The notes under the pieces: model-generated
Seen by the model: only the letters and a program-made list of their open reading frames with translations
Told to the model about the DNA's origin: nothing
Databases searched by the model: none
Shown here: positions 25,628 through 33,720 of the stretch, piece after piece
Layout of the letters: the number at the start of each line of letters is the position of its first letter
Numbering within the stretch: the first letter of the stretch is position 1
Translations under genes and position numbers: made by a program
NCBI GenBank assembly: GCA_028293725.1
Contig: JAQGOE010000047.1
Coordinates: 1-47,267, forward strand
DNA length: 47,267 nucleotides
Source of the DNA: Gammaproteobacteria bacterium
GTDB lineage: Bacteria; Pseudomonadota; Gammaproteobacteria; Steroidobacterales; Steroidobacteraceae
Reading direction: 5' to 3'

Positions 25628-28207
25628 CTAACGCTCCTTGAACGAGTAGCCGACCGTGATACCGACCGTACGCGGCTGGGACACGACCGCCTGGAAGCGA
25701 TTCCCGTAAATCGCAGGATCGGTGTAGGAGTTGATGCCCAGATTGTTCGTGATGTTGTTCACGTACAGTGACGCCAGCCAATGGGTGCGCGTAAACGTGA
25801 CGCGGGAGTCGACCATAGTGTAACCCGGTACGTGCGGCACTGTCGCCGACAGCGCGGGAATGATCACGCTCCGATAATTCGCATTCGCCGCGAACTCCAG
25901 CTCACCGTCCGCGATACGGATGTGGCCGTACTCGACCCCGAGCGCGACGCTGTTCTTCGGCGTACCGGGCATCGGCGAGCCCAGGGCGGGCGCGGGCACC
26001 GAAGTGTTTGGGTAAGAGAACAGAGGACTGATGCTCTTGAGCTTCGTCTGGTCGTACGTATAGCTCAACTGCGCACCCAAATGCCGCGTAATGCTGGCAT
26101 TGAACTCCATCTCCACACCGCGGCTCTGGGCGTCGCCGATGTTCAACGCCGCCGGGAGCACCAACGGCGTGAGCTGCACGCCTTCCTGTACGTTGTGCCA
26201 TTCCATGTCGTAGACCGCTACGGAATAGCTGAACCGCCCGGCGAGGGTTCCCTTGGCACCCACTTCGTAGTTGTCGACTTTGTCGGGCGCCAAATGGTTG
26301 AGTGCCGCCGGCAGAACGTAATGATCGTGAAATACACCGTTTTGATCTGTGTAACCCACCGGCTCGGTGGGCGGCAGCGCATTGACTCCGCCGCGCCGGA
26401 AACCCTGCGACCAGGTCGCATAAACCAGGTCGGTCTTGTCCAACTGGTAGGCGGTATTGACCTTCCACAACGCCCTGCGGAACTCGTCGCTCAAAGCCTC
26501 GTTCGCGGCGAAGCCCGGACCGTCGAACAGCAGGCCGGTCTGCTGCGCCTGGTTGACTGTCTGTTTGAACGCGCGCGTACCGCCGGTGACACTCCAGGCG
26601 GAGGTAACATGCCAAGTCAACTCGCCGAAGACAGCGAGGTCTTTGAACCGGGTTTCGAAATCGCCGATGTAAGCTTGATCGCGAACCAGGGGAATGCCGG
26701 CAACGCTGGTTGCGCCCGTATCAATGTACTCGCCCAATCCACACGTCGAGCCGTTCACAGCGCCTAAATCGGAAGGCACCGTCTGCGGACAATTGGCGTA
26801 GAAGCCGTCATAGCCGGGATAGTACTCGTGCTCCTGAATGAAGGTCTTCTGATCCTTGTAGAAGACGCCCGCCACCCAGTCAAACGTGCCTCCCGACTTG
26901 GAAGCCAGGCGAAACTCCTGGGACCATACCTTGTCATCGAACCGGTCGTGCCCCTGGATGAAGGAGCGGGGATTCTGACCGTAGAAGTTCTGGTAGAAGT
27001 AAAAGTTGGTGTACAGCGCAGTGAGATCGGTGTCGGTCGCGTTGTCATGACGCGCCCACGAGCTCGAGGACGTGAGGGTCGCGAAGCCCAGGTCATAGTC
27101 CGCTTCCAGCGCGACCAGGTTGACGCTGTCGCTCGTACCCTCCAGGCTGTTGGTCGCCGAGGATAGCCGATCGACGCCGGCCGGTACTGGGCTGTTATAG
27201 AGCTGCGGGATCAGATTCGTTCCCGGCAGCTGAGTGTTCGGGCTGATCCACTGGTTGTACGCTGCCGACTGTGTCGCTACGTACGGAAACCCACCGGCCG
27301 CGGCCCTCTGATAGTAATAGGAGAGCTGCGCCTTGAAATCATCGTTGGGCTTCCACAACGCCGCCAGACGAACGTTGCGATATTCATAGGTGTTCACGCC
27401 GTACTTGGACCACTTCGCCGGCGCGATGGCCGGATCGACGCCCACCGGGTTCGCGGGGGTGAGGGGTTGCGAAGATAGCGGTACACCGCTGCCGTCGAGC
27501 TGATAAAGGTTCGGTTGATTGATGAACCCCGCATCGTCGGTCCAACCCGCGTTCAAACGGATGGCGAACGTCTCGGTGATCGGCAGGTTGAGCACACCTG
27601 TGATGTCTTCGTTGAGCGCATGAGTGTGGTCTGTCTTGCTCAGACCCGCCTCGACCTTGGCGTCGAAGGCGCTGGGATCAGGCGCATTCTGGACAAAGCG
27701 AATGGTGCCGCCCAGGGATCCGGAACCATACAGTGTGCCTTGCGGCCCGCGCAGAATCTCAACGTGATCAAGATCCTGTAAACGCAAGTTCACAAACAGT
27801 GGTGTGTCATCCACGTAGGTCGCAACAGGCGGTATGACTGGCGAAGCCAACGCCAATTGACCCGCAGTGGCCTCACTGTTCAAGCCGCGAATGATCAGGG
27901 TGCTACCGTTGATGCCGCCAAACGGACCTTTGTCGGTGAAGTTGACTCCTGCCATGGAGTGCGCCAGACCCGCGATGTCCTGGATTCCCTCTTTCTCGAG
28001 AGCAGCACCGCTGACCGCAGTGATACTCAGCGGAATGTCCTGTGCCGTGGTGACACGCCGTGTGGCCGTCACGGTCACTTCACTTATGCCGATGTCCGAA
28101 TCCGCATCCGCGTGCGCAGGCGCGCCATACAGTGCGGTCAGAACGGCCGCCGTTACGGAAGTTGCTTTCAGATAGGTGGAGGGCAGAACAGTTTTTGTCT
28201 TTTTCAC
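25628..28207 (-). CDS. TonB-dependent outer-membrane receptor, first gene of a guanidine-I riboswitch operon
   Basis: 859 residues from GTG at 28207, where a clean signal peptide begins (MKKTKTVL..., cleavage near AHA-DAD) behind GAGGAG; the frame is open to 28309, but that part would overlap the leader and is not signal-like. After the signal come a TonB-box-like ISEVTVTATRR, a plug domain (DIPLSITAVSG...YVDDTPLF...LRGPQGTLYGSGSLGGTIRF) and a 22-strand barrel ending in VGITVGYSFKER. It belongs to the broad iron-complex/organic-substrate receptor group of sphingomonads and gammaproteobacteria. Context points to uptake of an organic nitrogen compound rather than a siderophore. Confidence 0.93.
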   Translation of the reverse strand: MKKTKTVLPSTYLKATSVTAAVLTALYGAPAHADADSDIGISEVTVTATRRVTTAQDIPLSITAVSGAALEKEGIQDIAGLAHSMAGVNFTDKGPFGGINGSTLIIRGLNSEATAGQLALASPVIPPVATYVDDTPLFVNLRLQDLDHVEILRGPQGTLYGSGSLGGTIRFVQNAPDPSAFDAKVEAGLSKTDHTHALNEDITGVLNLPITETFAIRLNAGWTDDAGFINQPNLYQLDGSGVPLSSQPLTPANPVGVDPAIAPAKWSKYGVNTYEYRNVRLAALWKPNDDFKAQLSYYYQRAAAGGFPYVATQSAAYNQWISPNTQLPGTNLIPQLYNSPVPAGVDRLSSATNSLEGTSDSVNLVALEADYDLGFATLTSSSSWARHDNATDTDLTALYTNFYFYQNFYGQNPRSFIQGHDRFDDKVWSQEFRLASKSGGTFDWVAGVFYKDQKTFIQEHEYYPGYDGFYANCPQTVPSDLGAVNGSTCGLGEYIDTGATSVAGIPLVRDQAYIGDFETRFKDLAVFGELTWHVTSAWSVTGGTRAFKQTVNQAQQTGLLFDGPGFAANEALSDEFRRALWKVNTAYQLDKTDLVYATWSQGFRRGGVNALPPTEPVGYTDQNGVFHDHYVLPAALNHLAPDKVDNYEVGAKGTLAGRFSYSVAVYDMEWHNVQEGVQLTPLVLPAALNIGDAQSRGVEMEFNASITRHLGAQLSYTYDQTKLKSISPLFSYPNTSVPAPALGSPMPGTPKNSVALGVEYGHIRIADGELEFAANANYRSVIIPALSATVPHVPGYTMVDSRVTFTRTHWLASLYVNNITNNLGINSYTDPAIYGNRFQAVVSQPRTVGITVGYSFKER

Positions 28208-28607
28208 AGCACACGGTCTCCTCGAGCAAGCAGCAGCTAGCGCACTTGCGGGATGACCGAGCACAGTTGCCGGGATTTTCCCCAACAAAGGAGATCGTCC
28301 CGGGGACACGGTCGACGCCTCCCCGCAATCAGATCTCCCGGGCTTTTATCCCGCCGTGTATCCACGCGAGCCGTTGGCTGCGCGGGGACTGCCTCTCTCG
28401 GACCAGACACCCACTATGGAGCAGGCCGGAACCCTAGACGCACATTTTCCAATGTCGTTGCAAAGCCCGTGCCGGGGTCGGCAGCAGCCCCCGGGATGGC
28501 ATATTTACCTTGGAAAATAGGTGCTTACGTGCGGTGTACAGGTGTGCTGAGAAAGCAACACCGGGTCCGCGCACGCACCACGGCGGAGCAGTGCACCAGC
28601 CGCTGCC
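28208..28607 (-). other. 400 bp gene-free leader and promoter region of the TonB-receptor operon
   Basis: No credible gene lies here. The minus strand holds, in order of transcription, an unassigned 5' part (28607-28440), the riboswitch aptamer (28439-28332) and about 124 bases of downstream leader before the GTG. In that leader GGAGATC at 28290-28296 (plus strand) is complementary to GATCTCC at 28332-28338, the 3' edge of the aptamer, and could form a competing helix. A GTCCC-G-GGGAC palindrome lies at 28297-28307. No clear intrinsic terminator with a U run was found, so translational or Rho-linked control is possible. No promoter could be fixed with confidence. Confidence 0.6.
28332..28439 (-). 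promoter_or_regulatory. guanidine-I (ykkC subtype 1) riboswitch aptamer
   Basis: Read on the minus strand, three blocks appear in order and spacing: CTAGGGTTCCG (28437-28427), CTGGTCCGAGAGA, and ACACGG followed by GGGATAAAAGCCCGGGAGA (ending at 28334). These are the invariant elements of the ykkC class. The GTCCGAGAGA form is that of subtype 1, which binds guanidinium; the ppGpp and PRPP subtypes (2a, 2b) usually have a CCGAGCG-type segment. A variable hairpin (GCAGCC, AAC loop, GGCT) separates the second and third blocks, as expected. It lies about 125 bases upstream of the TonB receptor start. Identified from remembered consensus; a covariance search was not run. Confidence 0.9.
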
Positions 28608-29423
28608 CTAACACTGCCCGTCGAAGTTGGAAGTTAACTGTGCGTAGAGCTCGGGCCGTCGATCGGCCCTGTAGGGAAAACACTTGGCGGCGGCGAGACG
28701 CCGCGCTTGGCTGATCTCTCCGATGATGAGAGCGTCGCCCACACCCGCCGCGGCAATCGCCTTGCCATCGATATCCGCCAGCAGGGAGCCGCCCAGGAAT
28801 CGCATGCCGTTCTCAACCCCGGCATGATTGCAGTAGGCGACGAAGACCTGGTTCTCGACCGCACGGGCGGGAACGATATAGTCGGGCACGACCGAATATT
28901 CGTGGGTCAACGCGGTAGGCACGAGTATGACATCCGCACCGAGCAGGGCCAAACTTCGCACGGCTTCCGGATACTCGACGTCGTAGCAGATCAGCAGCCC
29001 CATTTTGAAGCCTCCCAGCTCGAAGGGCGGCTCGAAACACTCACCCGGACGATAAACGGCCCGCTCGTCCGGGCCGAAGAGGTGGGTCTTACGATAATGA
29101 GCCAGCCGTCCCCCATCGGGACCTATGACCTGGGCCGCGTTGTAGATCTGTCCGCCGGAAACATCCCGCTCCGCGTAGCCGTACGCGATCGCTATGTTGT
29201 TGCGCCGGGCAATCCCCGCGATAACCTGGGAGGAAATGCCGTCCCGTTGCTCGGCCAGCGTCGCCACGGCGGCGCCGATGTTGTAGCCGCAGAGCCAGCA
29301 TTCCGGACATAACAGAAGCGACGCGCCGGCCGTGGCGGCCGCCCGGGCCGTCGTTTCCAGCGCTCCGAGATTGGCCACCGTGTCCGCGGGGAAGCCGGCC
29401 GTCTGCCACAAAGCGAGTTTCAT
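28608..29423 (-). CDS. nitrilase-superfamily carbon-nitrogen hydrolase
   Basis: 271 residues. The Glu-Lys-Cys triad is visible: Glu41 in CPECWLCGY, Lys112 in YRKTHLFGP and Cys146 in LICYDVEYPE. The GPDERAVYRPGE and LVPTALTHEYSVVPDYIVPARA segments are close to aliphatic amidases such as 5-aminopentanamidase and to enzymes assigned to 4-guanidinobutyramide hydrolysis in arginine oxidation. It lacks a signal peptide. It is transcribed toward the TonB receptor, 400 bp upstream of it, and divergent from the permease operon at 29509. With the ureohydrolase at 32660 it could perform amide then guanidine hydrolysis of one substrate; this link is inferred. Confidence 0.92.
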   Translation of the reverse strand: MKLALWQTAGFPADTVANLGALETTARAAATAGASLLLCPECWLCGYNIGAAVATLAEQRDGISSQVIAGIARRNNIAIAYGYAERDVSGGQIYNAAQVIGPDGGRLAHYRKTHLFGPDERAVYRPGECFEPPFELGGFKMGLLICYDVEYPEAVRSLALLGADVILVPTALTHEYSVVPDYIVPARAVENQVFVAYCNHAGVENGMRFLGGSLLADIDGKAIAAAGVGDALIIGEISQARRLAAAKCFPYRADRRPELYAQLTSNFDGQC

Positions 29424-29440
29424 TGTTTTACTGTGCTCCT

Positions 29441-29455
29441 CGCACGGTCCGTGCG
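29441..29455. promoter_or_regulatory. perfect palindrome in the nitrilase/permease divergent region
   Basis: CGCACGG-T-CCGTGCG, two 7 bp arms around one base, in the 85 bp between divergent start codons. It lies 17 bp upstream of the nitrilase ATG on the minus strand. It is placed to bind a dimeric repressor controlling both directions. No regulator gene is adjacent, so the binding protein is unknown. Confidence 0.5.
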
Positions 29456-29508
29456 CAAAGAAGTACGATACCCCAAGGGCGCACTATCATAAGAGGTCGA
29501 GACCCCCT

Positions 29509-30894
29509 GTGAACAACCGCGAGCAGGCCGCGCGCCTGGAAATCAATACCATCCAGCCGATCCCGGTCGATGCGCGGCACGGCACGGCGCGCGATCTGTT
29601 CAGTGTCTGGTTCGGCTCGAATCTCATGCTGCTGACGATTGTAACGGGCGGCCTGGCGGTGACCGTCTTCGCGCTGCCTTTCGGATGGGCCATCGTGGCG
29701 CTCGTGGTCGGCAATCTCGTCGGGGCCGTCTTCATGGCCCTCCACGCCGCGCAAGGGCCGACGCTCGGCGTGCCCCAGATGGTACAGACACGGGGCCAGT
29801 TCGGATCGCTAGGCTCTCTGCTGGTGGTCGGCATCGTCATCATCATGTACCTGGGATTTCTGTCTTCCAACCTCGTCATCGGCGGCGAGGCCATTGCGAA
29901 CGTCAGGCCCGGTTTGTCGGACGTTCCAGGCATTGCCCTTGTGGGCGTGCTCAGCGTTATCGCCGCGATCTTCGGTCACGATCTCATACACGCCTACGCC
30001 CGGGTAATGACTTACCTGTCTGGTGTCGTTTTCTTGGTCACGGTCGGGTGGATCATTTGGGTACACGGTTTGCCCCCCGACTTCCTCACGCGAAACTCGC
30101 TGACGGCCTCCGGATTTCTTGGCACCGTATCGACGGCGGCGCTTTGGCAGATCGCGTACGCACCGTATGTTTCCGACTACTCACGGTACATGCCTCGCGA
30201 CACGGGAGTGCGCACCGCGTTCTGGGCGACCTACTGGGGCTGCACGCTGGGCTCACTTCTACCGATGATTCTCGGCGCCATGGTGGGCCTCGCGGCGACG
30301 GAAAAGAGTCTCGTCGCGGGGCTCGCAACGCTGACTCACGGCATCGCGCCGCTGGTCCTCATCGTTTTCTCCGTTGGTGTGGCCACCACGAATGCCATGA
30401 ACCTGTATTGCGGCGTGCTGTCGGTCCTGACTTTCGGACAGACTCTTTTCCCCGCGTGGATGCCCAAGGCGGCCGCCCGTGGGGTGATTTCGGTGATCCT
30501 CTTCAGCCTCTCACTGGCGGGTGCGCTACTCGGCAAGGACACGTTCCTGGCCAGCTACACCGAATTCATCCTACTGCTTCTGTACGTGTTGGTTCCGTGG
30601 ACCGCCGTGAACCTCGTCGACTACTACCTGCTGCGCCACGGGCAGTACGACGTACCTTCGTTCTTCCGGCAGGATGGAGGAATCTACGGACGTATCAATG
30701 CCGCGGCCGTGGAATGCTATGTCATCGGCATCCTCGTGCAATTGCCGTTTGTCGTCTCTCCGGTGTACACCGGACCTGCGGCGCGCGCGATGGGAGGACT
30801 CGACATCTCGTGGATTGTGGGTCTGGCGGTGACTGGTCCGATTTATTATTGGCTCGCAGGTCGCTCGCAGGCCCGCCGGGCAGCTACCGCATGA
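29509..30894 (+). CDS. NCS1-family permease, second copy in the island
   Basis: 461 residues from GTG at 29509; the frame is open upstream but that part overlaps the nitrilase gene. About 12 helices. QMVQTRGQFGSLGS, WQIAYAPYVSDYSRYMPRDTG and the LYVLVPWTAVNLVDYYLLRHGQYDVPSFF block match the permease encoded at 20444, so these are paralogues of the cytosine/purine/allantoin transporter group. An AGAGG lies 12 bases before the start. The stop overlaps the next start as ATGA. Two related permeases in one island suggest two related substrates, or substrate and product exchange. Confidence 0.92.
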   Translation: MNNREQAARLEINTIQPIPVDARHGTARDLFSVWFGSNLMLLTIVTGGLAVTVFALPFGWAIVALVVGNLVGAVFMALHAAQGPTLGVPQMVQTRGQFGSLGSLLVVGIVIIMYLGFLSSNLVIGGEAIANVRPGLSDVPGIALVGVLSVIAAIFGHDLIHAYARVMTYLSGVVFLVTVGWIIWVHGLPPDFLTRNSLTASGFLGTVSTAALWQIAYAPYVSDYSRYMPRDTGVRTAFWATYWGCTLGSLLPMILGAMVGLAATEKSLVAGLATLTHGIAPLVLIVFSVGVATTNAMNLYCGVLSVLTFGQTLFPAWMPKAAARGVISVILFSLSLAGALLGKDTFLASYTEFILLLLYVLVPWTAVNLVDYYLLRHGQYDVPSFFRQDGGIYGRINAAAVECYVIGILVQLPFVVSPVYTGPAARAMGGLDISWIVGLAVTGPIYYWLAGRSQARRAATA

Positions 30895-31616
30895 CAGTCG
30901 CCCCCCAGGCCGCCGGTACGCCGGCTCCCGGTATGCCCCCTGCAGGGGTTGCGGGCCTGCAGGGCCTGTGGCGGCGATCGCTGATCGCATGGCCCAGCCG
31001 TGGCGCCAGCGACACGACGACGAGCGTCCGTTGGCTGCAGGGCCCACGCGCCTACATCGATCTTCGACAGCCCGCACCCATACCTGACTTCTCCCGCGCA
31101 CGAACTCTCGAAGACCTGACATACGACGACTGTGTCTGGCTGGCACGCCAGGAGGGCTTCGCCGGTTATCTGAGCTTCGACGGAACGCATTTCGAGTGGA
31201 TCCGGGAGATCGACTTTCAGCCACCCTCCCCGAGCGCCGATGCCGGCTCGCTGAGGTGGGAAGGCGACGTGTTGATCGAAACCGGCCGCGACGCCGACTA
31301 CATCGAGCACTGGCACCGCGACCCCTCGATTCCAACCACGCCCGCCGCCATCGTTGATCTGCAAGGCGCCGCACACAAAACCCGGGCAACGTTGCTGCGA
31401 GTGGGTCCGCATTTCATGTTCGCGCGCGCCCGCGCCACGAGCTTGGAGAAGGGCTACGGCTCGCTGGCGGAATATGTCGCAGCCGCGCCAGACCTGACGC
31501 GCGTGCGCGAGTTGATCGATTGCGAAATTTCTTTCGGCCGGGTGGATGAGTCGGGCCTGCGCATCACGGCCTCGACCCTCCCCTACAGAATCGGCGCTCT
31601 CATGGAGTTGGAATAA
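30891..31616 (+). CDS. uncharacterised protein, possibly lipocalin-like (Hri1-type)
   Basis: 241 residues from ATG at 30891, which overlaps the permease stop by 4 bp; the stop TAA shares its last base with the next ATG (TAATG). After a proline/alanine-rich start comes LQGLWRRSLIAWP, then SVRWLQGPRAYIDLRQP and a strand-rich region with WEGDVLIETGRDADYIEHWHRD. The W-R-R-S ... W-L-Q-G ... D-L-R pattern resembles Hri1-like or lipocalin-type barrel proteins, by memory only. There is no signal peptide or membrane helix. Tight coupling to the permease and oxygenase makes it a real pathway gene whose role is unknown; binding or hydrolysis of a small ligand is possible. Confidence 0.82.
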   Translation: MTVAPQAAGTPAPGMPPAGVAGLQGLWRRSLIAWPSRGASDTTTSVRWLQGPRAYIDLRQPAPIPDFSRARTLEDLTYDDCVWLARQEGFAGYLSFDGTHFEWIREIDFQPPSPSADAGSLRWEGDVLIETGRDADYIEHWHRDPSIPTTPAAIVDLQGAAHKTRATLLRVGPHFMFARARATSLEKGYGSLAEYVAAAPDLTRVRELIDCEISFGRVDESGLRITASTLPYRIGALMELE

Positions 31617-32656
31617 TGGGACTCGAGCCCGACAAGCTTCCCGTCGTGAACGTCAGCGCATTGTTCGGCGACGATCCCGACGCCATCGCCGCGACAGCCG
31701 CGGAAATGGGCAAAGCCGCACGAGCGTTCGGCTTTCTATACGTGACCGGCCATCAGCAACCCCCAGCGTTGTTCGACGCAGTACTGGCGGCCGCGAAACG
31801 TTTTTTCGCACAATCTGCCGACGAGAAGCTGCGCGTTTACATCGGCAACTCCCGCAATCATCGCGGCTATGTGCCGGAGGGCGAGGAGGTATTCGCAGGG
31901 GGCGCCAAGGATGCGAAGGAAGCTTACGACAGCTCGCGCGACCTGCCCGCTGACGACCCGGAGTATCTCGCAGGCAACCCCCTGCTCGGCCCCAATCAAT
32001 GGCCCGATCTGCCGGGATTCAAGGCCGCGGTGAGCGACTATTATCGCGCCACCTTCGAGCTGGGTCGCGTGCTGTTGAGAGGATTTGCCCTCGCGCTGGG
32101 AGAAGCCCCCGACCTGTTCGCACCCTTCCTGACACGGCCACCGAGTCAGTTGCGGCTCATACACTACCCGTACGACAACAACGCGTCCGACCGGCCCGGC
32201 CTGGGCGCCCACACCGACTACGAATTCTTCACGATGCTGCGCTCGACCGCGCCGGGTCTCGAAGTGATGAACGAGGCGGGTGCCTGGATCGACGCTCCAC
32301 CGCTTCCGAACGCCTACGCCGTGAACATTGGCGACATGCTGGAGCTATGGACGAACGGAGAGTTCGTCGCGACGTCGCATCGCGTCCGCAAGGTGCGCGA
32401 GGAGCGCTACTCATTCCCGCTGTTCTTTGCGGTCGATTACAACACGCGCATCGCGCCAATGCCGCGCCTGCTACGCCCCGGAGGTCCGATCCGCACACCC
32501 CTCATTGCTGGTGAGCACCTGTTCGCGCAGACGGCGCAGACTTTCACGTATCTGCGCAAGCGACTGGAGACCGGCGAATTGGTCCTACCGGAGTCGTCGC
32601 TCGCACTGGCCTCTTTCGGCCAGCAGGCGAAACTCGGTGCGGTCCAGGAGACGTAG
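31616..32656 (+). CDS. 2-oxoglutarate/Fe(II)-dependent oxygenase, isopenicillin N synthase-like
   Basis: 346 residues. An N-terminal DIOX_N-type domain (FGFLYVTGH) is followed by the catalytic barrel. Iron ligands are His199 and Asp201 (GAHTDYEF) and His255 (ATSHRV); the 2-oxoglutarate carboxylate would bind Arg264 and Ser266 (RYSFPLFF). The RGYVPEGEEVF segment is typical of bacterial members. This superfamily includes thymine-7-hydroxylase and the ethylene-forming enzyme, which releases guanidine from arginine; both fit the neighbourhood, but the sequence does not decide. It is the third gene of a coupled operon (TAATG overlap) and ends 3 bp from the convergent ureohydrolase. Confidence 0.92.
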   Translation: MGLEPDKLPVVNVSALFGDDPDAIAATAAEMGKAARAFGFLYVTGHQQPPALFDAVLAAAKRFFAQSADEKLRVYIGNSRNHRGYVPEGEEVFAGGAKDAKEAYDSSRDLPADDPEYLAGNPLLGPNQWPDLPGFKAAVSDYYRATFELGRVLLRGFALALGEAPDLFAPFLTRPPSQLRLIHYPYDNNASDRPGLGAHTDYEFFTMLRSTAPGLEVMNEAGAWIDAPPLPNAYAVNIGDMLELWTNGEFVATSHRVRKVREERYSFPLFFAVDYNTRIAPMPRLLRPGGPIRTPLIAGEHLFAQTAQTFTYLRKRLETGELVLPESSLALASFGQQAKLGAVQET

Positions 32657-32659
32657 TGA

Positions 32660-33658
32660 CTAGACCAGCGCCTCGGAGCGACCCATACCGAAATGGCGGT
32701 CCGCGATGAGACAAAGGATTTCAAACATCAGGGTCGCGCCCACCAGGGCGGTGTTGCCTGTTTGGTCATAAGGCGGCGCCACCTCCACCACGTCACCACC
32801 GATGAGGTTCAATCCGCGCAACCCACGCAGGAGCCGCTGCGCCTCCAACGTCGTGATGCCACCGATCTCGGGCGTCCCCGTACCGGGCGCATAAACGGGA
32901 TCGAGCCCGTCCACATCGAACGAGATGTACGTCGGCCCATCGCCGACGACCTCGCGAGCCTCCTCGATGACGCGCTCGACACCGAGCGAAGCAAACTCCT
33001 CGATAAAGACAACTCGCATGCCCATCGCGCGGGAGAACTCGATTCCCTCCATGAAGTTCTGGCCGCCACGGATTCCGATCTGAATGGTCCGCCGCGGATC
33101 GAGCAGCCCCGCCTCGACGGCGAGCCGAAAGGGTGCTCCATGATGGAATTTGGATCCTGCAAACTCGCCCCACGTATCGGTATGCGCGTCGATGTGCACC
33201 ATTCCGATGGGTGCGGAGGCGGCGAGCGCTCTGAAGATGGGATAGGTGATCGAGTGATCGCCGCCCGCCGTGACGGGCCGTATACCGGCCGCGTGCACCT
33301 TGCGGTAGAACGCCTCAATTTCCTCAACCTGCTTCGGCAGGTCGAAGCGGTTCGAAAACCGAACGTCGCCGAGATCGGCGATGCGACACAGATCGTAGGG
33401 ATTCAGCTCGAGACCGAGATTGAACGCCCGCATGAGACTCGAAGCGTTGCGGATCTCACGCGGGCCATGCCGCGCTCCCGGCCGGTTCGTGACGCCGAGA
33501 TCGGTAGGGACACCAATGAGCCCGATATCGACTTCAGCGAGGCTCCGCGCCAGCGGCGCACGCATGAAGGTTGCTATCTCCGCATAGCGCGGCTCCTTCA
33601 TCGGATCGTATTCGCCGCCGCCGACGATATCCGGACGAATGTAGCTCTTCTCGGCCAT
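32660..33658 (-). CDS. agmatinase-like ureohydrolase (guanidino-compound hydrolase)
   Basis: 332 residues, ATG at 33658 with AAAGGA about ten bases upstream. All dinuclear metal ligands of the arginase/agmatinase family are present: His135 (GGDHS), Asp157, His159 and Asp161 (HIDAHTD), Asp248 and Asp250 (FDVDGLDP). The family releases urea from guanidino groups. The GVPTDLGVTNRPGARHGPREIR start and KFHHGAPFRLAVE segment place it with agmatinase, guanidinobutyrase and guanidinopropionase, and with the guanidine hydrolases annotated as agmatinases. The exact substrate is not readable. In an island with a guanidine riboswitch it is the obvious guanidino-cleaving enzyme. Confidence 0.93.
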   Translation of the reverse strand: MAEKSYIRPDIVGGGEYDPMKEPRYAEIATFMRAPLARSLAEVDIGLIGVPTDLGVTNRPGARHGPREIRNASSLMRAFNLGLELNPYDLCRIADLGDVRFSNRFDLPKQVEEIEAFYRKVHAAGIRPVTAGGDHSITYPIFRALAASAPIGMVHIDAHTDTWGEFAGSKFHHGAPFRLAVEAGLLDPRRTIQIGIRGGQNFMEGIEFSRAMGMRVVFIEEFASLGVERVIEEAREVVGDGPTYISFDVDGLDPVYAPGTGTPEIGGITTLEAQRLLRGLRGLNLIGGDVVEVAPPYDQTGNTALVGATLMFEILCLIADRHFGMGRSEALV

Positions 33659-33720
33659 GTTTCATTATCCTTTCACCACACTCTATTGGACAGGCCGTCC
33701 CTGCGGCCACACGGATGCAC

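Noticed and set aside
28208..28309. N-terminal extension of the TonB receptor to 28309
   Set aside because: It is not signal-peptide-like and lies in the riboswitch leader; the GTG at 28207 follows GAGGAG and begins a clean signal peptide.
28332..28439. ykkC subtype 2 (ppGpp or PRPP) riboswitch
   Set aside because: The second block reads GTCCGAGAGA, the subtype 1 form, rather than the CCGAGCG-type segment of subtype 2; gene context also favours guanidine.
29424..29508. Guanidine-II (mini-ykkC) element between nitrilase and permease
   Set aside because: Only one symmetrical element is present, and not the two ACGR-loop hairpins required.
29685..30890. Long plus-strand frame continuous with the unknown protein at 30891
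   Set aside because: It overlaps the clearly real NCS1 permease in another frame and its translation is Arg/Gly/His-rich shadow sequence; the true start is the ATG at 30891.
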